Assembly: GCF_016735115.1 (NCBI RefSeq)
Contig: NZ_JAERQJ010000005.1
Span: 1-64,000 of the forward strand
Length of the DNA: 64,000 nucleotides
Reading direction: 5' to 3'
Source of the DNA: Aquimarina mytili
GTDB lineage: Bacteria > Bacteroidota > Bacteroidia > Flavobacteriales > Flavobacteriaceae
A program made the position numbers and the translations under genes. The notes under the pieces were generated by a model, which had not been told where the DNA came from, did not search any database, and worked only from the letters and a program-made list of their open reading frames with translations. Below are positions 1 through 9,883 of the stretch, piece after piece. The first letter of the stretch is position 1. Each line of letters begins with the position of its first letter.

Positions 1-23
1 AATTTCTATTTGAGTTTATAACT

Positions 24-96
24 GAACGGAAAAGGTCTGAATCGAATGTATAAGTTTAAAAACTTAGAGTGTATAGATAGTGTACCTTTTCCGTTC
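24..96. terminator. Long hairpin with 13-bp perfect arms
   Basis: The arms GAACGGAAAAGGT (24-36) and ACCTTTTCCGTTC (84-96) are perfect reverse complements. The 47-nt interior contains a second small hairpin, AAGTTT / AAACTT (52-64). A short T-rich stretch follows on the plus strand. It could be the 3' end of a transcript starting outside the window or a structured RNA element. No coding sequence is apparent in 1-306 otherwise. Confidence 0.4.
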
Positions 97-180
97 TTTA
101 AAATATAAAAAATTTAAATGCAAATCTAAAGGAGTGCTTCTACATTAGGAGATGTGTATCGAGAATAAGATTTTGTTTAA

Positions 181-280
181 AAAAAGCTATTCTCGATATA
201 TTTTGTCTTCATTTTATTACGACAAAACACTCGAATTGACGCTTTTTTTTCAGTAATTTTTCTAAATCCATAATGCGTTA
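181..280. repeat. Intergenic repeat, copy 1
   Basis: This stretch matches 896-990 imperfectly. Both copies begin with AAAAAGCTATTCTCGATA, share TCGAATTGACGCTTTTT in the middle, and end with CCA followed by a GGGTTA or GCGTTA tail. The copies flank the SnoaL-like gene in the same orientation. The type resembles the REP-like intergenic boilerplate common in flavobacterial genomes. Confidence 0.6.
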
Positions 281-306
281 TATAAACTTAATTCTAATAT
301 GATATT

Positions 307-798
307 ATGCAACGACATCTCTTTTTTCTACTTCTTTTAAGTAACCTTGCTTGTTTTGCACAACCCAAAAGTGACATCAACACTGTTCTTGAAAAATGGC
401 ATGCTGCCGCCGCTGAAGCAAATTTTGAAACCTATTTTGGTTTAATGACACAGGATGCCATATTTATTGGTACAGACCCTACAGAAAATTGGAACTATGC
501 AGACTTTAAGGCATTTGCAAAACCCTATTTTGACAAAGGCAAAGCCTGGAGTTTTTCTAATCTGGAACGAAATATTTTTGTAGGAGATGATACTTCAACA
601 CTAGCATGGTTTGATGAACTTCTAGACACTCAAATGGGTATTTGTCGTGGTAGTGGAGTGTTAGAAAAAACAGAAGATGGCTGGAAAATTAAGCACTATG
701 TATTATCTATAGCCATCCCTAACGAAAATGTAAAAGAGATTACAGCCTTAAAAAAGAAGTTTGATACTGACTTGATGCAAAAATTAAAAAAACACTAA
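307..798 (+). CDS. Secreted SnoaL-like / NTF2-fold protein
   Basis: A 163-residue protein with a signal peptide ending near residue 18 (LACFAQ), so it is probably exported to the periplasm. The mature part has the layout of small NTF2/SnoaL-like (DUF4440-type) proteins: an N-terminal helix with KWHAAAAEANFETYFGLM, the strand DAIFIGTDPTENW, a middle FKAFAKPYFDKGKAW and a C-terminal beta sheet ending KTEDGWKIKHYVLS. Such folds serve as small enzymes or ligand-binding proteins, and no catalytic residue can be assigned. The gene stands alone between two copies of an intergenic repeat. A protein of the same general type lies at 62794-63216. Confidence 0.75.
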   Translation: MQRHLFFLLLLSNLACFAQPKSDINTVLEKWHAAAAEANFETYFGLMTQDAIFIGTDPTENWNYADFKAFAKPYFDKGKAWSFSNLERNIFVGDDTSTLAWFDELLDTQMGICRGSGVLEKTEDGWKIKHYVLSIAIPNENVKEITALKKKFDTDLMQKLKKH

Positions 799-895
799 AA
801 TAACTCGTTGTGTATTTGGATTTTTTAAAGCAAAATCCATCGATTCAAGTGCTGCGACGAGCTCAGTAGGACTATCGAATAGGATTTTAAATTCA

Positions 896-990
896 AAAAG
901 CTATTCTCGATACAATTTTTCTACATTTCATTCCGAATAATCAATCGAATTGACGCTTTTTCTAGTATTTTTTAAATGACCAACGGGTTA
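896..990. repeat. Intergenic repeat, copy 2
   Basis: Imperfect direct copy of 181-280, ending at the stop codon of the HAD gene. The preceding bases (about 840-885) contain a second repeat-like string, GCGACGAGCTCAGTAGGAC, similar in style to REP-type elements seen in marine bacteria. The 189-bp gap after the SnoaL gene therefore consists mainly of repeat DNA. Confidence 0.55.
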
Positions 991-1653
991 AAATAGACTT
1001 TCTTTAAAGGCTAATAAGTCATCAAAGCAATGCTTTTTCTTTGCCCCATGTTCTATAAGCTTTTTTTGATTTCTTTTTCCAATCCCTACAAAATCCAGGG
1101 ATAAGTTCTGGGCTGTTTTTAAATCCCAAACTCCATCTCCTACCGATATAATTTGATCAAATTGATCTTTTTGATAAAAAGCTTTGGCCCTCTCTATTGC
1201 ATCTTGCACAAATCCTTCTCTAGACTCGTGTGTTTTTGAAGTTGCCAATATACTTGGGTCATACCATAAATCGCATTGTTCTAATTTTAGCATTGCGGGT
1301 TTAGGCAATGCGCCTGTTGCAAAGCAAAACGAAATTTGACGTGCTCTAAATGTCTCTAACAACGATTTTGCACCTCTTATTTCTTTTACTGGATCAAATT
1401 CTGCCATTTGCCGAACAAGATTAGTTTCAAAATCATCTAATAAGTGCTCAGGAAAATCGTTCTGAAAATTGCGTTCATAATTATAACGCAAAGCATAACT
1501 ATCGGTATGGTGCTTATAATTGTTGTAATCGGTATCAATATCATGCACTCCAAGAGCTTGTAACGACTTTGTAACCGAAATTAAATACATAGGCACACTA
1601 TCTGTAAGAGTGCCATCGATATCAAATATGAATAGTTTATTTTTCAGAATAAT
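988..1653 (-). CDS. HAD-superfamily phosphatase, non-ATG start
   Basis: Haloacid-dehalogenase-like hydrolase, probably a phosphoglycolate-phosphatase-type enzyme. The first in-frame ATG (1596) would start at MPMYLIS and remove the catalytic motif. The frame stays open upstream and encodes LFIFDIDGTLTDS, the HAD motif I with the nucleophilic Asp. The upstream stop is TGA at 1666-1668, and between it and motif I there is no ATG, GTG or TTG; only ATT (1653 or 1650) or CTG (1647) can start it. Motif II is FCFATGA and motif IV is SVGDGVWDLKTA. The family is seen directly; the exact substrate is unknown. The start coordinate is inferred. Confidence 0.75.
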   Translation of the reverse strand: MILKNKLFIFDIDGTLTDSVPMYLISVTKSLQALGVHDIDTDYNNYKHHTDSYALRYNYERNFQNDFPEHLLDDFETNLVRQMAEFDPVKEIRGAKSLLETFRARQISFCFATGALPKPAMLKLEQCDLWYDPSILATSKTHESREGFVQDAIERAKAFYQKDQFDQIISVGDGVWDLKTAQNLSLDFVGIGKRNQKKLIEHGAKKKHCFDDLLAFKESLF

Positions 1654-1707
1654 AGATTTAAATGTTCAGAGCTAAGATATCACACATGGGCAATATCTAA
1701 AAAACCA

Positions 1708-4116
1708 TTAAAACGAATACGTTAACGAGGCTATAAAATTTCTTCCTGCCGCAGCAATACCTGATGAGTATGGTCGATAGCGTTGATCGGTAATGTTTTC
1801 TATCGAAAATATCCCCTTTAATTGATCTGTTATTTGGTATTGCGTTCGTACATTAAAGGTATACCATGAGGGAGAATATGGATTTCCATTTTCATCTTGG
1901 GCATACAAAAATGCATTATTTTGTTGCGAAGGCGCCAAATCTTCAAAATCAAACTGCCCATTATACACTAAAAAGGTATCTATCATTAACTTATCTGAGG
2001 TAAATGTAAAATGCGTATTTCCAAATTGTGGAGAAACATGTCTTGATGGTGCAGTTTCTCCATCATCAAGCTCTTCTTCTCCTCCAACAAAAGTGTATTG
2101 AGACGTTATTTTAAAATTCTGAGTAAACTCATATTTGATTCCTGCTTCAAAACCATAGATTCTAGCTCTTGCCGCATTTTGAATCGCTTGCACAGTACTA
2201 AGCTCTCCACCAAATTCGATTTGAGTTTCTCCATTAAGATCAAAATCTCTACGCACTAATGCATTATCCAGATAGGTATAATAAGTCGCTAAATCCACCG
2301 AAATATGATCTCCGATCGTTGCACTAACACCTAATTCTCCATTATACGCATATTCTGGTTTTAAATCCGGGTTGGGTACTACTACAGATCCAGGTTCTGA
2401 ATCAAAAATTTTGCCTACATCATCAATATTTGGTGCTCTAAAAGCAGTAGAAAAGTTTAGTTTCCATTGTAAAATGTCATTAGGTAACCAACTTAATCCC
2501 GCTGTTCCGGTTAGGGCATCGGTATCCAAATTGGCCTCATCAAAAGGAAAATCAAAAAACTCACTATCAAATTCTGAATACAATATAATTCTATTATACC
2601 GCAACCCACCTTGAAATCTAAGCGCTTCACTAAACTTATTTTTAATACTCGCATATGCGGCTATAGATTGCCAGGTAGATCCATCTGGATATCTCGAGGG
2701 AGCATTTACCATCTCGCCTGTTTGAACGTTGAGTTCTGAGCCATCAGAAAATACATTATTCAAAATATATTCTAGTCCATAATACAATGATGTTTTCTTA
2801 GTAAACTTCTTTTCAAAATCTACATTAAGCGAATATGCGTCTACTTGCTCTTGTGTACTTTCTAAGCTACTGCTTTCAAAATTGCGATCATTTCTGCTTT
2901 CTTCAAAAAATTGATATGCCGCAGTAATTTTCATTTCGTCATACATCGTATTGTGAGCTTTTTGAGAAACCTGAAGATTACCCATAAACCATTGTTGCGG
3001 TCCATAATACCATTCGGCAGATCTTAAATTTCCATCACTGCGCCTGATCAAGCGATCGTATCTGGGATAATCTGAGGTGGTAGTATAAATAAGACCAAGA
3101 TTAAAATCCCATGTTTCGTTGGGCATAAAATGCACCTTTTGCAATACATTTATTTGATCATACCCTGTAAATACTTGTGTCTCTGGATCATCATTTTGAA
3201 TTACAACATCTACCCCATCTATAGTTTGCACATATTCATTACGCAAATAATCATCTGGACCATGACTCCCCATTTTTAGATCATCAAAATCGGTATAACT
3301 TAGACTGGTCAAAAACGCCCATTTTTCTAATCCAATATTAAAATCTACGTGCCCGGTCATTTCATTACTAGCGCTTGCATATCTGGCTAAAGCATTCCCA
3401 CTAAATTTATTCTTGCCAGCAATGGCCACCTTTGGTTGAGTAGTATAAAAATTCATTACTCCACCCACCGCATCACTACCATACACTACAGATCCTGGTC
3501 CTAAAATCACCTCTGTTCGTTCTATAGTAAACGGGTCAACCGATAATACATTTTGTACATTTCCTCCTCTGAAGATAGCCGTATTCATGCGTACTCCATC
3601 TACGGCAAGCAACAATCTATTGGTAGAAAACCCCCTGATAATTGGACTACCTCCTCCTAATTGACTTTTTTGAATAAATACTTGTCCACTACTTTGCAGT
3701 AAATCTGCAGAAGTTTGCGGTGTGGCAAGTGCAATATCTTCTTGAGAGATACTTACAATTTTTTGAGAGATATCTTTTTTGTTCTGTTGCCATTTAGAAA
3801 CAGAAATAACAACTTCAGAAAGTAAATTTTCATCATCTTCCAACAGGACATTGCCTCCTGCCTTAATAATATCAGATTTTGAAATGGTTAATGAAGTATG
3901 CAACGAATGCGAAAAATGTAATAGTTCTGTATCTGAAAATTCTGAAATATTGGCGTTACCATCAAAATCGGTGGTTACTTTTTTTGATTTTTCCTGGTTT
4001 TCAATAATTACCTCAGGTATCGGAGTATGAGACGACTTGCTTAAAACGGTAATATCTTGCGCATATGAAAACTCAACAGAACATAAAATCAATACAATTG
4101 TAACAAATAAACGCAT
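1708..4116 (-). CDS. TonB-dependent outer-membrane receptor
   Basis: An 802-residue receptor that should import a ligand across the outer membrane using TonB energy. It has a signal peptide (to SYAQ, residue 20) and a short carboxypeptidase-regulatory-like domain at about 22-100. The plug at about 115-225 contains SPIIRGFSTNRLLLAVDGVR and VIYGSDAVGG-like GSVVYGSDAVGG. A beta barrel follows, with the FRAPN and PNPDLKPEYA motifs near 570-590 and a terminal aromatic residue (LTYSF). The plug wording (IIRGF, NRLLLAVDGVRMN) is like heme/hemoglobin receptors, but the substrate is not provable. It abuts recO by 4 bases and may be cotranscribed with it. Confidence 0.9.
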   Translation of the reverse strand: MRLFVTIVLILCSVEFSYAQDITVLSKSSHTPIPEVIIENQEKSKKVTTDFDGNANISEFSDTELLHFSHSLHTSLTISKSDIIKAGGNVLLEDDENLLSEVVISVSKWQQNKKDISQKIVSISQEDIALATPQTSADLLQSSGQVFIQKSQLGGGSPIIRGFSTNRLLLAVDGVRMNTAIFRGGNVQNVLSVDPFTIERTEVILGPGSVVYGSDAVGGVMNFYTTQPKVAIAGKNKFSGNALARYASASNEMTGHVDFNIGLEKWAFLTSLSYTDFDDLKMGSHGPDDYLRNEYVQTIDGVDVVIQNDDPETQVFTGYDQINVLQKVHFMPNETWDFNLGLIYTTTSDYPRYDRLIRRSDGNLRSAEWYYGPQQWFMGNLQVSQKAHNTMYDEMKITAAYQFFEESRNDRNFESSSLESTQEQVDAYSLNVDFEKKFTKKTSLYYGLEYILNNVFSDGSELNVQTGEMVNAPSRYPDGSTWQSIAAYASIKNKFSEALRFQGGLRYNRIILYSEFDSEFFDFPFDEANLDTDALTGTAGLSWLPNDILQWKLNFSTAFRAPNIDDVGKIFDSEPGSVVVPNPDLKPEYAYNGELGVSATIGDHISVDLATYYTYLDNALVRRDFDLNGETQIEFGGELSTVQAIQNAARARIYGFEAGIKYEFTQNFKITSQYTFVGGEEELDDGETAPSRHVSPQFGNTHFTFTSDKLMIDTFLVYNGQFDFEDLAPSQQNNAFLYAQDENGNPYSPSWYTFNVRTQYQITDQLKGIFSIENITDQRYRPYSSGIAAAGRNFIASLTYSF

Positions 4117-4120
4117 TATC

Positions 4121-4840
4121 TTAATTAAAAATTTCGTTTAAAACCGAAAGCGATTTTGGTTTCTTAAAACCGTGCAAATGTAGTTCAAAATATACTAATA
4201 GCATAGAGAGAATATCACTTCGTAAGTTCTTTGATAATCTAATATTCATACTATCCTCAAATGTTGTGCCTAAAAACTCTTTAAATCGTAAAATATGCTC
4301 ACCTTGAACACAATATATATTAGTGGATATTGCCTGAAAAACACCATCTTGCATGTTAAAGTAATCTGATTCTATTTGCGATGTATCTGGAAAAAAACCA
4401 AGGTACTGTGTGAGTTTTATTAAAAATGTGATATGAAAATTACTAATCGTATTATGAGAATCTAACCACAAAATAGCTGTTTCTAAATATTCGAATAAAT
4501 CAGTATTGGTTTCTTCTTCATGGATTGCATTTTTAAGAATATCTGAAATAAAAAATACCAAAGCACTTTTTACGACATCGGTATGTAATGAAGTAAAATG
4601 CGTAAGGACTCTAGCTTCTTTTAATCGTTCTAAGGTGCCTTTATTTTTATGATAGGCTTCTATCTCTAGAAGCATTAACGGCTGAAAAAGTGAAGCACGA
4701 ATTTTCCCTTTCTTCGATTTTAATACTCCTTTTTGCAAATATGATCGTAATCCGCTGGTTTTAGTAAATAATGTAACGATGAGATCGGCTTCGCCATATC
4801 GCAAAGAGTGTATTACTATTGCAGGACATTTAATAATCAT
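4121..4840 (-). CDS. recO: DNA repair protein RecO
   Basis: RecO loads RecA together with RecR and anneals ssDNA during recombinational repair in the cytoplasm. The 239-residue length fits the family. The N-terminal OB fold is recognisable in CPAIVIHSLRYGEADLIVTL and FTKTSGLRSYLQKGV, followed by FQPLMLLEIEAYHK. The C-terminal helical domain contains LTQYLGFFPD. Some RecO proteins carry a zinc finger; none is evident here. It lies directly upstream of the TonB receptor, an arrangement frequently seen in Flavobacteriaceae as far as I recall. Confidence 0.92.
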   Translation of the reverse strand: MIIKCPAIVIHSLRYGEADLIVTLFTKTSGLRSYLQKGVLKSKKGKIRASLFQPLMLLEIEAYHKNKGTLERLKEARVLTHFTSLHTDVVKSALVFFISDILKNAIHEEETNTDLFEYLETAILWLDSHNTISNFHITFLIKLTQYLGFFPDTSQIESDYFNMQDGVFQAISTNIYCVQGEHILRFKEFLGTTFEDSMNIRLSKNLRSDILSMLLVYFELHLHGFKKPKSLSVLNEIFN

Positions 4841-4867
4841 AATACATGAAAGTAATCAAAAACAACC

Positions 4868-5395
4868 TTAGTTTGCCTTTGCAGGAGGGTATTTAGCCAA
4901 GGATTTTTGCATGATTTTTTGAAAAAAACTAATTCGACTATCGGGAGAAGCTTTAAGAAAAAATCGTCTCTCGGCAATTGCCTGCCATACGAGTTGTCCC
5001 TTTTTTGCATCAACAAAGTCTGTAGTAACTTCTAAAAAGGTTTGCGGTCCTCCTATCGGAATAGCTCCACCAATACCAATATTAACACCGCCTCCACCAC
5101 TACCAACGCCAACACCTATACTATTACGAGAAGGGCCTTCTTTTATTATGGTTTTAAAATCTATATAAATGTCGGGGTTTTCAGATTTAGTAAGGCCTAT
5201 ATCTTGCATAGCAGCTTCGGTGACTGCCAGTAATCGTTTGTGATCTAATTCGGTAAGTCCAGAGTCCATTTCAGAGAAAAAGTCATAGGTTTTGTAGACT
5301 ATAAAGTCTTGTTGTTCGTCATAATCATGAACTACGTATGTGCTTCCGCAGGAGGTTAAGATCAGCAGAAAAAATAAAAGAGATATTTGCTTCAT
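4868..5395 (-). CDS. DUF4136-type lipoprotein
   Basis: A 175-residue lipoprotein with the lipobox LTSC near residue 16. The body has the DUF4136 pattern: VVHDYDEQQDF near the start, YKTYDFF, ENPDIYIDFKT, a glycine-rich stretch GVGVGSGGGGVNIGIGG, then TDFVDAKKGQLVWQAIAERR and a C-terminal helix with QKIMQKSLAKYPP. Family members are envelope lipoproteins of unknown function. It ends 27 bases before recO on the same strand and could be the first gene of a recO-receptor unit. Confidence 0.8.
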   Translation of the reverse strand: MKQISLLFFLLILTSCGSTYVVHDYDEQQDFIVYKTYDFFSEMDSGLTELDHKRLLAVTEAAMQDIGLTKSENPDIYIDFKTIIKEGPSRNSIGVGVGSGGGGVNIGIGGAIPIGGPQTFLEVTTDFVDAKKGQLVWQAIAERRFFLKASPDSRISFFQKIMQKSLAKYPPAKAN

Positions 5396-5434
5396 AAGAA
5401 ATGCATTTCACCATAAAAATACATAAGAATAATT

Positions 5435-5466
5435 AAAGCCGCTTAAGAATACTCTTAAACGGCTTT
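5435..5466 (-). terminator. Terminator after gdhA
   Basis: Arms AAAGCCGCTTAAGA (5435-5448) and TCTTAAACGGCTTT (5453-5466) pair with one mismatch around a 4-nt loop. It lies 22 bases downstream of the gdhA stop and before the DUF4136 gene on the same strand. Confidence 0.65.
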
Positions 5467-5488
5467 ACTTTTTATCAAATAATAGCGT

Positions 5489-6835
<1,347 letters not shown>

Positions 6836-6880
6836 TTAATTGGATTAATAGATTCTTATTAAAAGGTTGATTTATTGTGT

Positions 6881-6888
6881 CAAATATA
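6881..6888 (-). promoter_or_regulatory. Candidate -7 element for gdhA
   Basis: On the minus strand this reads TATATTTG, an exact match to the Bacteroidota -7 consensus TAnnTTTG, about 50 bases before the gdhA ATG. A convincing TTG -33 element is not visible; the expected place is T-rich. Confidence 0.45.
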
Positions 6889-6898
6889 TGATATTCTT

Positions 6899-6921
6899 AA
6901 AAAAACAGTGCTGTTTTTTTT
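6899..6921 (-). terminator. Terminator after metB-like gene
   Basis: AAAAAAACAG and CTGTTTTTTT form an almost perfect short hairpin around TG, with long A/T tracts on each side. It lies 13 bases downstream of the cystathionine synthase stop and ahead of the gdhA promoter. Confidence 0.6.
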
Positions 6922-6933
6922 AATTTAATAACC

Positions 6934-8073
6934 TTACCCCATGGCTTGCTCTAAATCTTCAATTAGATCATCAACATCTTCTATACCCACGCTTAGTCTG
7001 ATTAATGAGTCTACAACACCCGTTTTTTCTCGTTCTTCTTTTGGAATAGAAGCATGCGTCATACTTGCTGGGTGTCCTGCAAGGCTCTCAACTCCTCCTA
7101 AAGACTCTGCTAATGTAAAAATCTTAAGGTTTTCAACGATTTTGATCGCACTATTATAGTCACTTCCTTTAGGTACAAAAGAAATCATACCTCCAAAACC
7201 ATTCATTTGTGCTTTGGCAATATCGTGATTAGGGTGATCTTCAAAACCTGGCCAATATACTTTTTCTATTTTAGGGTGATTTTTTAAATATTTGGCTATT
7301 GCTTCTCCATTTTCGCAATGGCGCTGCATACGTATATGCAATGTTTTAATCCCTCGCAATGCCAGAAAACTATCTTGCGGACCGCAAACTGCACCACTAG
7401 CGTTTTGAATAAAATATAGTTTCTCTGCAATGTGTTTATCCTTTACAATTAAAGCTCCCATTACCAGATCACTATGTCCTCCTATATATTTTGTTGCACT
7501 GTGCATTACAATATCGGCTCCAAGATCTAATGGCCTTTGTAAATACGGAGTGGCAAATGTATTATCTACTGCTAGTAGTAGTTTATGCTTTTTTGACACC
7601 TCAGCGATGGCTTTGATATCAATAATGTTCATCATAGGATTGGTTGGAGTCTCAATCCAGATTAATTTTGTATTATCGTTTACATAACCAGCCACTTTAT
7701 CTGCGTTTTTCATACCTACAAAGTGAAACTTGACCCCAAAGTCTTCAAAAATTTTGGTAAATAATCTATAGGTCCCTCCATATAAATCATTGGTAGAAAT
7801 TACCTCATCACCGGGTTTTAGTAATTTAATCACAGCATCAATTGCCGCCAAACCCGATGCAAACGCTAATCCAAATGTCCCATTTTCAATACTTGCCAAT
7901 GCATTTTCTAATGCCGTTCTTGTTGGATTATGGGTTCTACTATATTCAAATCCCTTATGCCCCCCTGGTGTGGTTTGGGCATAGGTAGATGTTTGATAAA
8001 TTGGAGGCATTACAGCACCATATGCTGGATCGTGTTCTTGCCCCCCGTGTATTGTTTTGGTATTAAATTTCAT
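6934..8073 (-). CDS. metB: Cystathionine gamma-synthase / gamma-lyase (PLP)
   Basis: A Cys/Met-metabolism PLP enzyme of 379 residues. It would form cystathionine from an activated homoserine and cysteine, or cleave cystathionine. The PLP lysine is K195 in HSATKYIGGHSD; other family signatures are YSRTHNPTR (44-52), DLYGGTYRLF (96-105) and WIETPTNP (139-146). Synthase and lyase cannot be separated with certainty from sequence by eye, so the symbol is tentative. It is preceded by a possible -7 element (CAAATGTA, 8159-8166, read TACATTTG on the minus strand) and followed by a terminator, so it seems transcribed alone. Confidence 0.85.
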   Translation of the reverse strand: MKFNTKTIHGGQEHDPAYGAVMPPIYQTSTYAQTTPGGHKGFEYSRTHNPTRTALENALASIENGTFGLAFASGLAAIDAVIKLLKPGDEVISTNDLYGGTYRLFTKIFEDFGVKFHFVGMKNADKVAGYVNDNTKLIWIETPTNPMMNIIDIKAIAEVSKKHKLLLAVDNTFATPYLQRPLDLGADIVMHSATKYIGGHSDLVMGALIVKDKHIAEKLYFIQNASGAVCGPQDSFLALRGIKTLHIRMQRHCENGEAIAKYLKNHPKIEKVYWPGFEDHPNHDIAKAQMNGFGGMISFVPKGSDYNSAIKIVENLKIFTLAESLGGVESLAGHPASMTHASIPKEEREKTGVVDSLIRLSVGIEDVDDLIEDLEQAMG

Positions 8074-8158
8074 TCGTTTTCTTTATTATTTTAATGACCA
8101 AATGGAACCTCTTTGATAAGAAAGAATTAACTTGCTCGTTTTATGTTAGAAAACTGAA

Positions 8159-8166
8159 CAAATGTA
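8159..8166 (-). promoter_or_regulatory. Candidate -7 element for metB-like gene
   Basis: Reads TACATTTG on the minus strand, an exact TAnnTTTG match, about 86 bases upstream of the start codon. No TTG at the expected 17-23 base spacing was found, so it is weak. Confidence 0.3.
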
Positions 8167-8211
8167 TGATTTAATTCGTTTTAATCATATTTCAATGAAT
8201 ATCTTTAGTAG

Positions 8212-8991
8212 ATGATTAACACAAAAACTAACAGCTCCCTAAAAATTGTTTTTTTACTAGCAATTTTGATGGGTTTTTATAGTTGCACAAAGAGAAAATC
8301 TTTCATTTTTGAGAAGCAAAATTTTGCAACAGATCAATTGTTGGATTGCAAAACCAATGATTGTGCTTCTTTAGAAATCAATTTATTAAAAGTTGTTGAT
8401 GATTCTCAAATTTCTTCAACCATTAATCACGAAATTGAAAAAGTAGCCTGCGCAGTTTTGAATACTGGTGATAATCAACCTCAAGGTACTATGAAACAGG
8501 CAATGCAGGAATTTAATAGCTCATATCAAAAAATTAGTACCGAATTCCCCGATGAAATCGTTCCGTATGAAGCTAATATTGATTGTACATTAGGTTTTCA
8601 ATGTAAAGACTTAATATCGGTTGTTATGGATTCTTATGTTTTTACAGGAGGAGCTCATGGATATGGTGGTGTCTCCTATATTAATTTTGATCCAAAAACA
8701 GGCAAACGTATTTCTAACAAAGCATTATTTAAAAGCTATACTGAATTTAAAAAGTATGCAGAAAAGGTGTTTAGATCAAAACATGAAATTCTTGAAAGCG
8801 AATCTATTAATAGTACGGGCTTCTTTTTTGAAAATGATGCATATGCCTTGCCAGAAAATATTGGTTTTACCGACAAAGAAGTTATCTTATTTTATAACCC
8901 CTACGAGATAAGTTCTTATGCAGACGGAGCTATTGAGATAAAATTAAACAAAGAAGACGTCGCTTCGTTTTTTGCTTTTGATATTTTATAA
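8212..8991 (+). CDS. DUF3298 / RsiV-like lipoprotein
   Basis: A 259-residue lipoprotein (lipobox GFYSC, Cys near 25). The C-terminal half has the DUF3298 pattern: DSYVFTGGAHGYGGVSYINF, then DPKTGKRISNKALF, a central YTEFKKYAEKVF and a final strand-rich segment VILFYNPYEISSYADGAIEI. DUF4163/DUF3298 domains occur in RsiV anti-sigma factors and PdaC deacetylases, where they may bind glycan or lysozyme-like ligands. No cytoplasmic anti-sigma or deacetylase domain is attached here, so only an envelope role can be proposed. Its end overlaps the convergent DinB gene by 6 bases. Confidence 0.8.
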   Translation: MINTKTNSSLKIVFLLAILMGFYSCTKRKSFIFEKQNFATDQLLDCKTNDCASLEINLLKVVDDSQISSTINHEIEKVACAVLNTGDNQPQGTMKQAMQEFNSSYQKISTEFPDEIVPYEANIDCTLGFQCKDLISVVMDSYVFTGGAHGYGGVSYINFDPKTGKRISNKALFKSYTEFKKYAEKVFRSKHEILESESINSTGFFFENDAYALPENIGFTDKEVILFYNPYEISSYADGAIEIKLNKEDVASFFAFDIL

Positions 8992-9441
8992 AGCCTTCTT
9001 TAGTGCCAAAATATACCCTAAATGAATCCCTTCATGGAAATTATTAAAGTTCATGGCATCCTCAAGAGATTTTAATACAAATCCGGTACTAGTTGGATAC
9101 TCCTGAAAATCTTTAAACAACCCAGCTTCAATATCTTTTTGAGTTTGATCCAAAGATGAAAACAATAACGTTCTTATCGTATCTACTTCTGTCTGGGTAA
9201 CTACACCTTCTGTTTTTGTTCCCTTCTTAAATCTAGCGACCATTTCATCATCAATCATCATTGGTAATCCACTTAATTTATATATCAAAAGCTGCTGGGT
9301 TACTGCAACATGGGCAATGTTCCAGATTAAGTTGTTTTTAAAACCTTCTGGCACTTTGTTTAGTTGTTCTAGTAAATAATTATCTAAAATTTTCTCTAAT
9401 AAACGACGATTAGTGCGGGTGATTTCTAATAGATGTTGCAT
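8986..9441 (-). CDS. DinB-family protein
   Basis: A 151-residue four-helix-bundle protein of the DinB/YfiT type, a metal-binding fold often used in thiol transfer or stress responses. Visible candidates for the metal site are His in NIAHVAVTQQ (near 45) and the NNFHEGIHLGYI motif (near 135-143), which supply the usual two C-terminal histidines. No further domain is present. The function within the superfamily is unknown. It converges on the preceding lipoprotein gene with a 6-base overlap. Confidence 0.8.
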   Translation of the reverse strand: MQHLLEITRTNRRLLEKILDNYLLEQLNKVPEGFKNNLIWNIAHVAVTQQLLIYKLSGLPMMIDDEMVARFKKGTKTEGVVTQTEVDTIRTLLFSSLDQTQKDIEAGLFKDFQEYPTSTGFVLKSLEDAMNFNNFHEGIHLGYILALKKAL

Positions 9442-9529
9442 CAGGTTCTTAATTTTTAGCCAAAAATATGAGTTTTAATTTTGAAATGAATTTCCTTTGT
9501 GATGATTTTTACACTTAAATAATTCCATT

Positions 9530-9883
9530 TTGAAAAAAATATACCACTTATCAACCTGTGATACTTGTAAACGAATTATCAATCAATTGAACCCTTCTTC
9601 AGCATTTGTTTTGCAAGACATTAAAACCGAATCTATTACAACAGAGCAAATTGAACACATGCATAAACTTGCCGGAAGCTATGAGGCGCTCTTCAGCAAA
9701 AGAGCTAGATTATATAAAGAACGAGATTTAAAAAATCAACAATTATCTGAAGAGGATTTAAAAAATCTAATCCTTGAACATTATACTTTTCTAAAGCGCC
9801 CTGTTATTATTGTTGATGATCAAATCTTTGTAGGGAATAGTAAAAAAGTGGTCGAAGCAGCAAATAGCATTATCAATGGATAA
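9530..9883 (+). CDS. ArsC/Spx-family thioredoxin-like protein
   Basis: A 117-residue ArsC-like protein starting with TTG at 9530; the first residues MKKIYHLSTCDTCKRI place the CxxC pair at C10 and C13, where ArsC/Spx proteins carry their redox cysteine. Later family features are LFSKRARLYKERDL and the cis-Pro loop FLKRPVIIVDD, ending in a helix. It could be an arsenate reductase or a redox-sensing relative; no ars genes are adjacent, so arsenate reduction is not supported by context. It overlaps the next gene by 8 bases, suggesting translational coupling with the DMT transporter. Confidence 0.8.
   Translation: MKKIYHLSTCDTCKRIINQLNPSSAFVLQDIKTESITTEQIEHMHKLAGSYEALFSKRARLYKERDLKNQQLSEEDLKNLILEHYTFLKRPVIIVDDQIFVGNSKKVVEAANSIING

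Noticed and set aside
1597-1668. Treating the HAD gene as a pseudogene because it lacks ATG
   Set aside because: All catalytic motifs are intact and in frame, and rare start codons occur; a broken gene is not proven.
8129-8211. TATCTTTA before the lipoprotein at 8212 as a promoter
   Set aside because: It is only 7 of 8 with the consensus and lies too close to the ATG; the same string before 11331 is mentioned only as possible.
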